Below are positions 30,401 through 40,944 of a stretch of DNA of 64,000 bases, piece by piece. Position 1 is the stretch's first letter; every line of letters starts with the position of its first letter. The stretch is from the NCBI RefSeq assembly GCF_014268805.2, contig NZ_JABWRF020000003.1, positions 462,501-526,500 of the forward strand, in the 5' to 3' direction. The notes under the pieces are model-generated. The model made no database searches. It was not told the origin of the DNA and saw nothing but the letters and a program-made list of their open reading frames with translations. The stretch comes from Pseudomonas farsensis. Its GTDB lineage: Bacteria; Pseudomonadota; Gammaproteobacteria; Pseudomonadales; Pseudomonadaceae. Made by a program: the position numbers and the translations under genes.

Positions 30401-30853
30401 GTGATGACCGGCAATGCCGGCAACAACACCCTCAATGGCGGCGCCGGCAATGATGTGCTGGATGGCGGGGCAGGCGATGACGTACTGATCGGCGGCCTGG
30501 GCACCGACACCATGACCGGCGGCACGGGCGCAGACCGCTTCGTGTTCAACCTGATCAGCGAAATCGGCCTGGGCGACAAGCGGGATGTCATCACCGACTT
30601 CAACGGCGCCGAAGGCGACCGCATCGACCTGACCAAGATCGACGCCAACGTGCTGCTCAAAGGCATCAACACCTTCACTTACATCGGTTCCGGCGATTTC
30701 ACCGGTGCCGGCCAGCTGCGTTTTGCCAATGAGATCCTCTCGGGCAACATCGACGCCAAGTTGGGCAGTGACGGCAAGTTCACCGCTGACTTCGAGATCC
30801 AGCTGGTGGGCGTGCAGCAGTTTACTGCCGAGCACCTGGTAGGCGTTGCGTGA
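27440..30853 (+). CDS. serralysin-like metalloprotease with long RTX array
   Basis: 1137 residues. The N-terminal 260 resemble an M10B (serralysin) protease: zinc motif HEIGHALGLKH with His158, Glu159, His162 and His168, and a Met-turn (LMSYQ, Met192). From about 310 to 1035 comes an unusually long array of calcium-binding GGxGxDxx nonapeptides alternating with ~26-residue linkers; typical serralysins are about 480 residues. The last 100 residues form the C-terminal secretion region ending in AEHLVGVA. No Sec signal, so type I secretion is expected, but no transporter genes are in the window. Confidence 0.88.
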   Translation: MPSPTGYTSARSVSLSGNNLIDSLLAGSAWDTSSYFTGGTTPLTYSFVTPNVSMFATRYTDSNEYRAAYSLTAAQKTAVTGALAAWSAVADIKFTLVAESRSNVGDLRFGGYSKMDEDAAAWAYYPANNPSAGDVWIGKHTNQANPLPGSYDYMTFMHEIGHALGLKHPFSASASNSAVLPTELDDVRVTLMSYQNLYFTDNTLRAYVEPTTPMLLDILVMQRLYGANMKWHSGDDTYSFKPGQVVFQTLWDAGGTDTIDASNQRTGVKLDLNEGAYSNIGALFYDYNLGAYVNDGLAIAYGAKIENATGSAFADTLIGNDLDNVLDGRGGADIMRGGLGNDTYIVDNAGDVVVEDSTLASEIDTVMASISYTLGDNLENLTLTGRAAINATGNALNNVLIGNAGNNVLDGGAGADKMSGGAGNDTYVVDNAGDEVIEGVNAGIDTVRASLSWALGANLENLELTGSANLNGTGNALANVLTGNAGNNVLDGGLGADRMIGGLGDDTYYVDNIRDVVVELAGEGRDLVRSSITYVLTANVEDGELLGTANLNLTGNAGDNVLTGNAGNNILKGEGGRDTLIGGLGNDTYYVDSSDDVIIETSTLASEIDSVFASVSWTLGDNLENLTLLGAAHLDAIGNALDNRLTGNSGNNLLDGGAGADIMSGGAGNDTYIVDNIGDQTLEAANGGIDTVRASLDWTLAANVENLVLTGNGNLRGTGNAQANVLIGNSGDNQLFGGAGNDRLEGGAGDDLLDGGVGIDTMIGGLGNDIYYVDNVRDVVTEAFNEGRDLVRASISYVLADNIEEGELLGKANLNLTGNSLNNILTGNDGANVLRGGGGVNTLIGGLGNDTYYVDNVDDVIVEAGTSPKEIDNVFASVSWALGDNLENLTLTGAGNLNGTGNALNNRITGNDGDNVLDGGAGVDTLIGGKGNDTYVVDDVRDVLIEGVNAGIDTVRASVNWTLAANFENLVLTGTDNLNGTGNAAANVMTGNAGNNTLNGGAGNDVLDGGAGDDVLIGGLGTDTMTGGTGADRFVFNLISEIGLGDKRDVITDFNGAEGDRIDLTKIDANVLLKGINTFTYIGSGDFTGAGQLRFANEILSGNIDAKLGSDGKFTADFEIQLVGVQQFTAEHLVGVA

Positions 30854-30868
30854 TTCAGGGCGGGTGGC

Positions 30869-31363
30869 TCACTCCACCCGCGTCTGCCCGCTGAATACCA
30901 AGGTCTGCCGGCAACGTTTGCACAGGTAGCGCCGCCCCTTGGCCACCAGGGTGTGGCGCTGCGCCGTGAACGGGAAGTCTTGTTCCGGGCAGCGGCAGGT
31001 ATAGATGTAGCGCGTGGCGCTGCGCCGCTGCACTGCATAGTTGTGGCAACGGTTGGGGGGCAGCTCGTAGACCCCGCGCATGATCAGTTGCCATTCTTCG
31101 CCATGGGCCTGGATGCGGTCACCGAACAATTGGTGGGCGACCAGGTGCGCCACCTCGTGGGCCACGGTCTGGCGCAGGAAGTCGTCCTGGTTTTCGCGGT
31201 ACAGCTGCAAGTTGAAGCGCAGCAGGTTTTCGTGCAGATGGGCGACGCCGGCCTTCTGGCCACGCAGCTTGAAGCTGACTTGCGGGCGCGGGAAGGGGCG
31301 TTTGAAGAAGGTTTCAGCTTGTTGGTAGCAGGTTTCGACGCGTTGTTTGAGCAGCTCGGGCAT
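30869..31363 (-). CDS. sprT: SprT family zinc protein
   Basis: 164 residues from the ATG at 31363 (MPELLKQRVE), preceded by CAGGAGA; the upstream extension is not conserved-looking. Central HEVAH (HExxH) zinc site with a further His in the AHGEEW segment, then a C-terminal zinc ribbon (YTCRC … CKRC). Related to the SprT/Spartan family; the bacterial role is poorly defined. Convergent with the RTX gene, 15 bp apart. Confidence 0.9.
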   Translation of the reverse strand: MPELLKQRVETCYQQAETFFKRPFPRPQVSFKLRGQKAGVAHLHENLLRFNLQLYRENQDDFLRQTVAHEVAHLVAHQLFGDRIQAHGEEWQLIMRGVYELPPNRCHNYAVQRRSATRYIYTCRCPEQDFPFTAQRHTLVAKGRRYLCKRCRQTLVFSGQTRVE

Positions 31364-31410
31364 GGCGGGGCGGGTCTCCTGGCCCGGCATTATGCCGCAA
31401 TCAGTGCCTT

Positions 31411-31524
31411 GTAGGAGCGACCTTGCGTCGCGAAAGGGCGGCGAAGCGGCCCCAGGATCTGCGCGTCATGCAAAATCGCCGGGGCTGCTTCGCAGCCCTT
31501 TCGCGACGCAAGGCCGCTCCTACA
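31411..31524. repeat. REPIN (second REP family)
   Basis: gtaggagcgaccttgcgtcgc … gcgacgcaaggccgctccta, long inverted arms around a short spacer. Same family as 43131-43244 and 49976-50088. Confidence 0.8.
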
Positions 31525-31557
31525 CACCGGCCGCGTGGCGGTTGAATTATCCGATCT

Positions 31558-32157
31558 TCAGTTGGTATACACAGGCCCCACACCCAACCCCCAGATGATC
31601 ACCGTGGCCGCCATGATCGCCACCAGCACCACCAGGCCCACCGCCAGCACGGAACTTGAGAACAGAAAGCCCTCATCGGCCGGGATGTTCATGAAGGTCG
31701 GCAGCCCGACATACAACAGGTACACCGTGTAGCAGATCGCCGCCGTGCCGATCAGCATGCCCAGCCACAGGTGCGGGTACAGCGCGGCGAGCCCGCCGAT
31801 GAACAGCGGGGTGGCGGTATAGGTCGCAAAGGCGATGCACTGCGCCATGCTCGGGTTGGCATCATAGGTGCGTGCCATCCAGTGGATGAACGCGCCCATC
31901 ACCGCCACCCCGGCGAGCATCGCCAGGTAGGACATCACGCTCATCCACACGGCGCTTTCCATGGTCAGCATCACCGCTGGCCGTTCGCCGATCACCCAGC
32001 CCACCTGGGTGGTGCCAATGAACGCCGAAATGGCCGGGATCGCCGCCAGCACCAAGGTGTGTGTCAGGTACATGTGGCTGATGGTTTCGTCTTCGCCACG
32101 GATTTCCCGCCATTCCTGGTCAGGATGGGTAAATAGCCCCACAACGTGATGGATCAT
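31558..32157 (-). CDS. Yip1 family inner-membrane protein
   Basis: 199 residues with about five hydrophobic helices (e.g. YLTHTLVLAAIPAISAFIG; VLAVGLVVLVAIMAATVI). The N-terminal MIHHVVGLFTHPDQEW pattern is that of the bacterial Yip1-domain family. The ATG at 32157 has CAGGAG at good spacing; a GTG three codons earlier is possible. Function unknown. Confidence 0.85.
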   Translation of the reverse strand: MIHHVVGLFTHPDQEWREIRGEDETISHMYLTHTLVLAAIPAISAFIGTTQVGWVIGERPAVMLTMESAVWMSVMSYLAMLAGVAVMGAFIHWMARTYDANPSMAQCIAFATYTATPLFIGGLAALYPHLWLGMLIGTAAICYTVYLLYVGLPTFMNIPADEGFLFSSSVLAVGLVVLVAIMAATVIIWGLGVGPVYTN

Positions 32158-32421
32158 GCCGGTCACTCCTGTCAGTCGTCGTTGCCAGCGGCTTGCCCAT
32201 GGCGCGCCAGTGGCCCGAGGCCAAGGTGCCCGCAGTGGGCGGATGTGGCCTTATGTCGCAGTATAGGAAGCGCTACCCGGCACAAACGGCGCTTTTTAGA
32301 GCAAATCGCGCTGTAACTCGCTTGGCTGATTCCCGCGAAGTCTTTGTCGGAAGGCCTACAGCGGGGCGCGGTTTGTGCGTAAAATAGCCGGCTTTTGTCA
32401 CACCTCGCGGATTCAAGCGCT

Positions 32422-33246
32422 ATGGGCACCCTCTCGGTCAACCAGAACAAACTGCAAAAACGCCTGCGTCGTCTCGCCGGCGAAGCCATCACCGACTTCA
32501 ACATGATCGAAGATGGCGACAAGGTCATGGTCTGCCTGTCTGGCGGCAAGGACAGCTACACCATGCTCGATGTTCTGTTGCACCTGCAGAAGGTGGCGCC
32601 GATCCAGTTCGAGATCGTTGCAGTGAACATGGACCAGAAGCAGCCAGGCTTCCCCGAGCACGTGCTGCCGGCGTACCTGAAGAGCCTGGGCGTCGAGTAC
32701 CACATCGTCGAAAAAGACACCTATTCGGTGGTCAAGGAATTGATCCCCGAGGGCAAGACCACCTGCTCGCTGTGTTCGCGCCTGCGTCGCGGCACGCTGT
32801 ACACCTTCGCGGACGAAATCGGTGCGACCAAAATGGCCCTGGGCCACCACCGCGATGACATCGTCGAGACGTTCTTCCTCAACATGTTCTTCAACGGCGC
32901 GCTCAAGGCCATGCCACCCAAGCTGCGCGCCGATGATGGCCGCAACGTGGTGATCCGCCCGCTGGCGTACTGCAACGAGAAGGACATCCAGGCCTACTCG
33001 GACATGCGTGAATTCCCGATCATCCCGTGCAACCTGTGTGGTTCGCAGGAGAACCTGCAGCGCCAGGTGGTCAAGGACATGCTGGTGGAGTGGGAGCGCA
33101 AGCACCCGGGCCGTTCCGAGAGCATTTTCCGCGCCCTGCAAAACGTGGCGCCGTCGCAGTTGGCCGACCGCAACCTGTTCGACTTCACCAGCCTGAAAAT
33201 CGACGAAAGCGCCACGCCGCGTTTTCTCGACGTGCTGAACATCTGA
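32422..33246 (+). CDS. ttcA: tRNA 2-thiocytidine(32) synthetase
   Basis: 274 residues. Thiolates C32 of certain tRNAs. PP-loop SGGKDS (about 43-48) for ATP and the iron-sulfur ligands CSLC (about 118-121) and Cys in PCNLCGS (about 205) are all present. The ATG at 32422 was chosen since MGTLSVNQNKLQKRL is the usual start of the family. A plausible sigma70 promoter (TTTGTG … TAAAAT) lies just upstream at about 32370-32390. Confidence 0.96.
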   Translation: MGTLSVNQNKLQKRLRRLAGEAITDFNMIEDGDKVMVCLSGGKDSYTMLDVLLHLQKVAPIQFEIVAVNMDQKQPGFPEHVLPAYLKSLGVEYHIVEKDTYSVVKELIPEGKTTCSLCSRLRRGTLYTFADEIGATKMALGHHRDDIVETFFLNMFFNGALKAMPPKLRADDGRNVVIRPLAYCNEKDIQAYSDMREFPIIPCNLCGSQENLQRQVVKDMLVEWERKHPGRSESIFRALQNVAPSQLADRNLFDFTSLKIDESATPRFLDVLNI

Positions 33247-33250
33247 CCGC

Positions 33251-33922
33251 ATGCGCGATTATCAGTGGTTGCATGAGTACTGCCTGAACCGCTTTGGTTC
33301 GGCCCAGGCGCTGGAGGCGTTTCTGCCGCAGCCGCGTACGCCTGCGCAATTGCGCGCGGTCAGTGATGACCGCTACCTGTCGACCTTGGCGTTGCGGGTG
33401 TTCCGCGCAGGTCTCAAGCACAGCCTGGTGGATGCCAAGTGGCCGGCGTTCGAGCAGGTATTCTTCGGCTTCGACCCGGAAAAGGTCGTGCTGATGAGCG
33501 CCGAGCATCTGGAGCGGTTGATGCAGGACACGCGCATCATCCGCCACTTGGGCAAGCTCAAGAGCGTGCCGCGCAACGCGCAGATGGTGCTGGATGTGGC
33601 CAAGGTGCACGGCAGTTTTGCAGCGTTCATCGCCGCCTGGCCCGAAACCGATATTGTCGGGCTGTGGAAATACCTGGCCAAGCACGGTACTCAGTTGGGC
33701 GGGCTGTCGGCGCCGCGGTTCTTGCGCATGGTTGGCAAGGATACGTTCATCCCCACCGATGACATGGCCGCCGCGCTGATCGCGCAGAAAATCATCGACA
33801 AGGCCCCCACCAGCCAGCGCGACCTGGCGTTGGTGCAACAGGCGTTCAATCAGTGGCACGCCGAGAGCGGCCGGCCGCTGTGCCAGTTGTCGGTCATGCT
33901 GGCGCATACCGTCAACCATTGA
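33251..33922 (+). CDS. DNA-3-methyladenine glycosylase I-like protein
   Basis: 223 residues, four bases after ttcA, so probably co-transcribed. The helix-hairpin-helix-like fold region (IIRHLGKLKSVPRNAQMVLD … LWKYLAKHG) resembles Tag family enzymes. The N-terminal RCxW and C-terminal zinc-binding residues of E. coli Tag are not evident, so this belongs to a divergent branch. Base excision activity is inferred. Confidence 0.75.
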   Translation: MRDYQWLHEYCLNRFGSAQALEAFLPQPRTPAQLRAVSDDRYLSTLALRVFRAGLKHSLVDAKWPAFEQVFFGFDPEKVVLMSAEHLERLMQDTRIIRHLGKLKSVPRNAQMVLDVAKVHGSFAAFIAAWPETDIVGLWKYLAKHGTQLGGLSAPRFLRMVGKDTFIPTDDMAAALIAQKIIDKAPTSQRDLALVQQAFNQWHAESGRPLCQLSVMLAHTVNH

Positions 33923-33938
33923 GCGCAGGGGTAAGGCT

Positions 33939-34062
33939 ATCGCGGGGCAAGCCCGCTCCCACAAAAGCTGCTTTCATGCATCCTGTGGGAGATCACCCAG
34001 CTGTTACGGGCTGCGCTGTCGCGCAGAGAACTGGGCAGCGTGGGAGCGGGCTTGCCCCGCGA
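33939..34062. repeat. pair of REP elements in opposite orientation
   Basis: cgcggggcaagcccgctcccac (33941) and gtgggagcgggcttgccccgcg (34038) enclose 75 bp, between convergent genes. Confidence 0.8.
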
Positions 34063-34068
34063 TAGGGC

Positions 34069-34482
34069 CTAACTGCCTTCGCCGGCCATGCGCCGTTCCA
34101 GCTGGAACTTCCAGCGCACATACAGCAGCCCGGCAATGAACAGCCCCAGGCTCACCAGCACCTCCACCCAGCCAAACAGCGCCCGGGCCGGGTCGAACGC
34201 GGCCAGCACGCCCTTGATGAAATAGATGTTCACCACAAAGCAGGCCCAGGCATGCGCCCTGGCGCTGCCCATCAGCATGCCCGGCAGCAGCAACAGCAAC
34301 GGCACCAGCTCGACCGCCAGAATGACCTCGACCCGCGCCCCGTGCAGGTTGGCGAACCACAGGTTGTTGACCACCAGCAGCGCGATCAGGCCAAAGAAGC
34401 AGGCCAGGCTCAATGCCCGCATCAGGCGCGCCCGTGGCGCCAGCCAGGCCAGCGGCGGCAGTACTTTAGGCTTTTTAGCCAC
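34069..34482 (-). CDS. DUF2069 family membrane protein
   Basis: 137 residues with about four hydrophobic helices. Start taken as the GTG at 34482 (V/M-AKKPKVLPP), which overlaps the end of wrbA by 8 bases; the open frame continues upstream only as a shadow of wrbA. Part of the arsC-wrbA operon by overlap. Role unknown. Confidence 0.8.
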   Translation of the reverse strand: MAKKPKVLPPLAWLAPRARLMRALSLACFFGLIALLVVNNLWFANLHGARVEVILAVELVPLLLLLPGMLMGSARAHAWACFVVNIYFIKGVLAAFDPARALFGWVEVLVSLGLFIAGLLYVRWKFQLERRMAGEGS

Positions 34483-35080
34483 GTTGGCCCCCGAGGGCTT
34501 TGGCGGTGTTGGCCAGGCGTTGGCCCAGCGCGCGGCACAGGGTGATTTCGTGCGGGTCGAGCTCGCGCTTGCCGTCGGCACCGGCGTGATGGCTAGCCCC
34601 ATAAGGGGTGCCGCCGCCGGCGGTTTCGAGCAGCGCCGATTCGCTGTATGGCAGGCCGGTGACCAGCATGCCGTGGTGCATCAGCGGCAGCAGCATCGAC
34701 AGCAGGGTGGTTTCCTGGCCACCGTGCAGGCTGGCGGTGGAGGTGAACACCGCAGCCGGCTTGCCGACCAGTTCGCCGCCCAGCCACAGGCTGCTGGTGC
34801 CATCGATGAAGTACTTCAGCGGCGCGGCCATGTTGCCAAAGCGCGTCGGGCTGCCCATGGCCAGGCCCGCGCAGTGGCGCAGGTCGTCCAGGGTGGCGTA
34901 CAGCGCGCCGCTGGCCGGGATGTCCGCAGCCACCGCTTCGCACTCGGTGGAAACCGCCGGCACCGTGCGCAGGCGGGCTTCAAGGCCGGCCATCTCGATG
35001 CCACGGGCGATGTGCCGGGCCATTTCGCTGGTGGAGCCGTGGCGGCTGTAATAAAGCACCAGAATGTAGGGGGCGCTCAC
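34475..35080 (-). CDS. wrbA: NAD(P)H:quinone oxidoreductase, WrbA type
   Basis: 201 residues. Flavodoxin-like FMN binding with YYSRHGSTSEMARHIARG at the phosphate loop (about 10-27), GSPTRFGNMAAPLKYF (about 76-91) and TSTASLHGGQETT (about 112-124). Two-electron quinone reduction in oxidative defence. Overlaps arsC by 4 bases (ATGA) and the DUF2069 gene by 8. Confidence 0.93.
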   Translation of the reverse strand: MSAPYILVLYYSRHGSTSEMARHIARGIEMAGLEARLRTVPAVSTECEAVAADIPASGALYATLDDLRHCAGLAMGSPTRFGNMAAPLKYFIDGTSSLWLGGELVGKPAAVFTSTASLHGGQETTLLSMLLPLMHHGMLVTGLPYSESALLETAGGGTPYGASHHAGADGKRELDPHEITLCRALGQRLANTAKALGGQRG

Positions 35081-35430
35081 GGCAGGATCTCCACCAGGTT
35101 GTCCAGTGGGCGGCCGATGGCAGCCTTGTTGCCGGCAACCAGAATCGGCCGCTCGATGAGTTTGGGGTGTTGCACCATGGCGTCGATCAGTTGCGCCTCG
35201 GTCAATGCCGGGTCCGCCAGGTTCAGCGCCTTGTACTCGTCTTCGCCGCTGCGCAGCAGCTGGCGCGCGCCGATGCCCAGCTTGGCCAGCAGCTGTTGCA
35301 GGGTGGGGGCGTCGGGTGGGGTTTCGAGGTAGCGCACGACGTTGGCGGTCAGGCCGCGTTCTTCGAGCAGCTCCAAGGCTGCACGGGATTTGGAGCAGCG
35401 CGGGTTATGATACAGCGTCAGGTCGGTCAT
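35077..35430 (-). CDS. arsC: ArsC-family (arsenate reductase-like) protein
   Basis: 117 residues, complete. Begins MTDLTLYHNPRCSKSRAALE with the catalytic Cys (about 12) in the CSKSRA motif of the glutaredoxin-dependent ArsC class, and includes IERPILVAGNKAAIGRP, the usual C-terminal signature. The ATG was chosen because the 139-codon upstream extension is out of family. No arsenic efflux genes nearby. Confidence 0.9.
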   Translation of the reverse strand: MTDLTLYHNPRCSKSRAALELLEERGLTANVVRYLETPPDAPTLQQLLAKLGIGARQLLRSGEDEYKALNLADPALTEAQLIDAMVQHPKLIERPILVAGNKAAIGRPLDNLVEILP

Positions 35431-35517
35431 GGCGGGTCGCATCCAGCAGGGTGTGGCGGCTATTCTAACCGCAGCGATCGGCTCCAGGCTTTGAAAAACT
35501 TGCAGAAGGATTGACCC

Positions 35518-35985
35518 ATGGCAAGGCGTTTGGCAGCTGCACTGGCCATTACCGCGGGCTTGTTGCTCGGCGGTTGCGGTGCCGATTACGGCGTTGACCA
35601 GCACGGTAACGCGGTGCAGGCGCAACAGCTCGACGGGCACTGGCTGGTGCTCAACTACTGGGCCGAATGGTGCGGCCCGTGCCGCACGGAAATCCCCGCG
35701 CTCAATACCGCGGCCAAGCAGTGGCAGGCCCAGGGCATCAAGGTGTTGGGGGTGAACTATGACGGGCTGCAGGGCGCGGAGCTCAAAACCGCTGCCGATA
35801 CCCTCGGCATCGACTTCACTGTGCTCGCCCAGGACCCGGCCGAGCACTTCAAGCTGCCACGCAGCGAAGCGTTGCCGGTGACCTACATCATCGATGACAA
35901 AGGCAAGGTGCGCGAACAGCTGCTCGGCGAGCAGACCCTCGAGGGCCTGCAGGCGAAGATCAAGGCGCTCAAAGGCGGCGCCTGA
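35518..35985 (+). CDS. TlpA-like thioredoxin-fold lipoprotein
   Basis: 155 residues. Lipoprotein signal with lipobox LLGGC (about 15-19). Thioredoxin fold with redox motif WCGPC (about 51-55) and cis-Pro in LPVTYI. Reducing or resolving disulfides in the periplasm is the usual role. Divergent from arsC. Confidence 0.9.
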   Translation: MARRLAAALAITAGLLLGGCGADYGVDQHGNAVQAQQLDGHWLVLNYWAEWCGPCRTEIPALNTAAKQWQAQGIKVLGVNYDGLQGAELKTAADTLGIDFTVLAQDPAEHFKLPRSEALPVTYIIDDKGKVREQLLGEQTLEGLQAKIKALKGGA

Positions 35986-35992
35986 GCGGCTG

Positions 35993-36044
35993 TTCGCGGG
36001 GCAAGCCCGCTCCTACAGGCGTGGGAGCGGGCTTGACCCGCGAA
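35993..36044. repeat. REP pair
   Basis: gcggggcaagcccgctcctac and gtgggagcgggcttgacccgc in opposite orientation, almost abutting. Confidence 0.75.
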
Positions 36045-36058
36045 GGGCCCTGGGCCCG

Positions 36059-36463
36059 TCAGCCTTCCTCAGGCCAAAAGCGCAGCGGCTTGCCTTCGGC
36101 GGGCCAGAAGCGGATCTGCTCGATGGGCGACACATCCCAGCGTTGCACGGTCTCCAGTGCCTGCAAGAAGCGTTTTTCCTGCTCCATCAGCGCCGGTGAG
36201 CACAGCTTGCGGGTCTTGCCGACCTTGCCGAAGCTCAGTTGCTCGCCGTCAAGCGTATACGGTGCAAACCAATGGTTGCAGCCGGCATTGCCGTAGGCGC
36301 GGCCATCGCTGGCCAGGGTCAGGGTCAGGTGGCTGTAGTCCATCAGCGGGCGTTCGCCGATCCATTCCAGCACATAGCTCTGCTCCTTTTGCAATGGCGA
36401 AGGCTGCGAAGCGCAACCGGCCAGGCCGCAAGCGAGCAGGGCGGCAGTCAACAACTGTTTCAC
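36059..36463 (-). CDS. META/HslJ-domain lipoprotein
   Basis: 134 residues. Signal with lipobox LAGC (about 14-17). META domain pattern: YGNAGCNHWFAPYTLDG and CSPALMEQEKRFLQALE. HslJ-type proteins are linked to heat or novobiocin tolerance in E. coli; here inferred. Starts within the end of the next upstream gene (4-base overlap). Confidence 0.85.
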   Translation of the reverse strand: MKQLLTAALLACGLAGCASQPSPLQKEQSYVLEWIGERPLMDYSHLTLTLASDGRAYGNAGCNHWFAPYTLDGEQLSFGKVGKTRKLCSPALMEQEKRFLQALETVQRWDVSPIEQIRFWPAEGKPLRFWPEEG

Positions 36464-36897
36464 TCACCACGCTCCTGGCAGTTGGGGCACAGGTGGGCGT
36501 TGCCCTGGCTGGTCCAGCCCAGCTCGGCAATGCGCGCGGTGGCGGCTGGGGCGTGGCCCTTTTTGCCAAGTTTGGCTTCGGCGGCGAACTCGAAGTCCAA
36601 CTGCGCCTGGCAGCGGTCGCAGTTGACCTGCCACTGGTGAATTTCCAGCTCGTTGAACACCGGGCCCTGGGCCACGGCGACCCACTGGCCGGTCGGGTTG
36701 ATCAGGTGGCGCACGCTGTCCACGGTCAGGCGCATGGACAGGGTCTTGCTACCTTTGAGCGACACCAGCAGGGCGTCACCCTTCTGGATCGAGCCGCCGT
36801 TGCCGGTCACCTGGTAACGGCCCGGTACCAGCGCGCGGCATTCGATCAAGGTGTGTTGCGGGTTGAAAAGGGTGTAGCGGAAATCGTGCTCGACCAT
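36460..36897 (-). CDS. zinc-ribbon protein of unknown function
   Basis: 145 residues. Start ATG preceded by GGAGG. N-terminal beta-rich part (about 1-80); C-terminal CDRC (about 93-96) and CPNC (about 138-141) make a likely zinc ribbon. I do not recognise a named family. It overlaps the META lipoprotein gene by 4 bases, so both are probably translated from one message. Confidence 0.7.
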   Translation of the reverse strand: MVEHDFRYTLFNPQHTLIECRALVPGRYQVTGNGGSIQKGDALLVSLKGSKTLSMRLTVDSVRHLINPTGQWVAVAQGPVFNELEIHQWQVNCDRCQAQLDFEFAAEAKLGKKGHAPAATARIAELGWTSQGNAHLCPNCQERGE

Positions 36898-36928
36898 GGG
36901 TCCTCCAGAAATGCCGCGTATCCTAGCA

Positions 36929-37918
36929 TCACTTTGTGACCAGATTCTGCGGATTGCCTGCCGCCCAGCGGTTGATGTTGTCCAGCGTGGTCGCGGCGAT
37001 GGCATCCAGCGCTTCGCGGGTGAGAAACGCCTGGTGCGCGGTGATGATCACATTGGGGAAGGTCAGCAGGCGCGCCAGCACATCGTCCTGCAGCGGCTGG
37101 TCGGAGCGGTCCTCGAAAAACAGTTGGGCCTCTTCTTCATAGACATCCAGCCCCAGGTAGCCGAGCTGGCCGCTCTTGAGCGCCTCGATCAGCGCGGGGG
37201 TGTCCACCAGCGCGCCGCGCCCGGTATTGATCAGCATGGCGCCGTGCTGAATCTGCGCAAGGCTCCTGGCGTTGATCAGGTGCCGGGTGTCTGCGGTCAG
37301 CGGGCAGTGCAGGCTGATGATGCGTGCTTCACGCAGCAGCTCGGGCAGCGGCAGGTAGCGGGCACCCAAGGCCAGCAGTTCGGGGTTGGGGTAGGGGTCG
37401 TAGGCCAGCAGCTGGCAGCCCAAGCCGGCCATGATGCGGGCGAAGGCCGCGCCGATCTGCCCGGTGCCGACCACCCCGACCGTCTTGCCATGCAGGTCGA
37501 AACCGGTCAGCCCATGCAAGGTGAAATCGCCCTCGCGGGTGCGGTTATAGGCCCGGTGCAGGCGGCGGTTCAGTGCCAGAATCAGCGCCACGGCATGCTC
37601 GGCGACGGCGTGCGGCGAATACGCCGGCACCCGCACCACACTCAGCCCCAGGCGCTCGGCTGCGGCCAGGTCGACGTGGTTGTAACCCGCCGAACGCAGC
37701 GCGATCAGCCGCGTGCCGCCCTCGGCCAGGCGCTCCAGCACCGCAGCGTCAAGTTCGTCGTTGATGAACGCGCACACCACTTCATAGCCGTGGGCCAGTG
37801 GGGCGGTGTCGAGGGTCAGCCGGGCGGGCTGGTAGTGCAGGTCCAGGTTGCTGCCAGCGGCGCTGCGGGCAAAGCTTTCCTGGTCGTAGTGCTGGCTGCT
37901 GAACAACAGTGCGCGCAT
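36929..37918 (-). CDS. ldhA: D-lactate / 2-hydroxyacid dehydrogenase
   Basis: 329 residues. NAD-dependent D-2-hydroxyacid dehydrogenase: substrate Arg-region LRSAGYNHVD (about 74-83), nucleotide fold GVVGTGQIGAAFARI (about 145-159), NTGRGALVD, catalytic Glu (VYEEEAQ) and His (ITAHQAFLT, about 294). Similar to LdhA of fermentative D-lactate production. The ATG at 37918 was chosen; 14 upstream codons are Cys-rich and unlikely. Confidence 0.93.
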   Translation of the reverse strand: MRALLFSSQHYDQESFARSAAGSNLDLHYQPARLTLDTAPLAHGYEVVCAFINDELDAAVLERLAEGGTRLIALRSAGYNHVDLAAAERLGLSVVRVPAYSPHAVAEHAVALILALNRRLHRAYNRTREGDFTLHGLTGFDLHGKTVGVVGTGQIGAAFARIMAGLGCQLLAYDPYPNPELLALGARYLPLPELLREARIISLHCPLTADTRHLINARSLAQIQHGAMLINTGRGALVDTPALIEALKSGQLGYLGLDVYEEEAQLFFEDRSDQPLQDDVLARLLTFPNVIITAHQAFLTREALDAIAATTLDNINRWAAGNPQNLVTK

Positions 37919-37994
37919 GGCGGTAGTCCTTTTATGGCAACAGCAACAGTCTAACCACACGCCAGGCGCGCGGTGTTGACCTGCATAGCGCCGA

Positions 37995-40748
<2,754 letters not shown>

Positions 40749-40944
40749 ACCTGTCTCCTGTCATGTGCATAAAACGTGCGCCGGGCGCATCTGCGCGAAC
40801 GTTACTCCGCGAGCAGTGGCAATGCACTCATTTGTATCTGTTTTTTGCCTGTATGGCGGCACCTGCAACGCTTGTCGTTTCGCTGTTGCCTGGCGGCAGC
40901 GCTTGCCCAATAATCACGTAATTGAGAATTGATGGCAGTTGCCA

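Noticed and set aside
28390..30530. Repeats that could suggest a CRISPR or satellite array
   Set aside because: They are coding repeats of GGxGxDxx calcium-binding motifs, in frame throughout.
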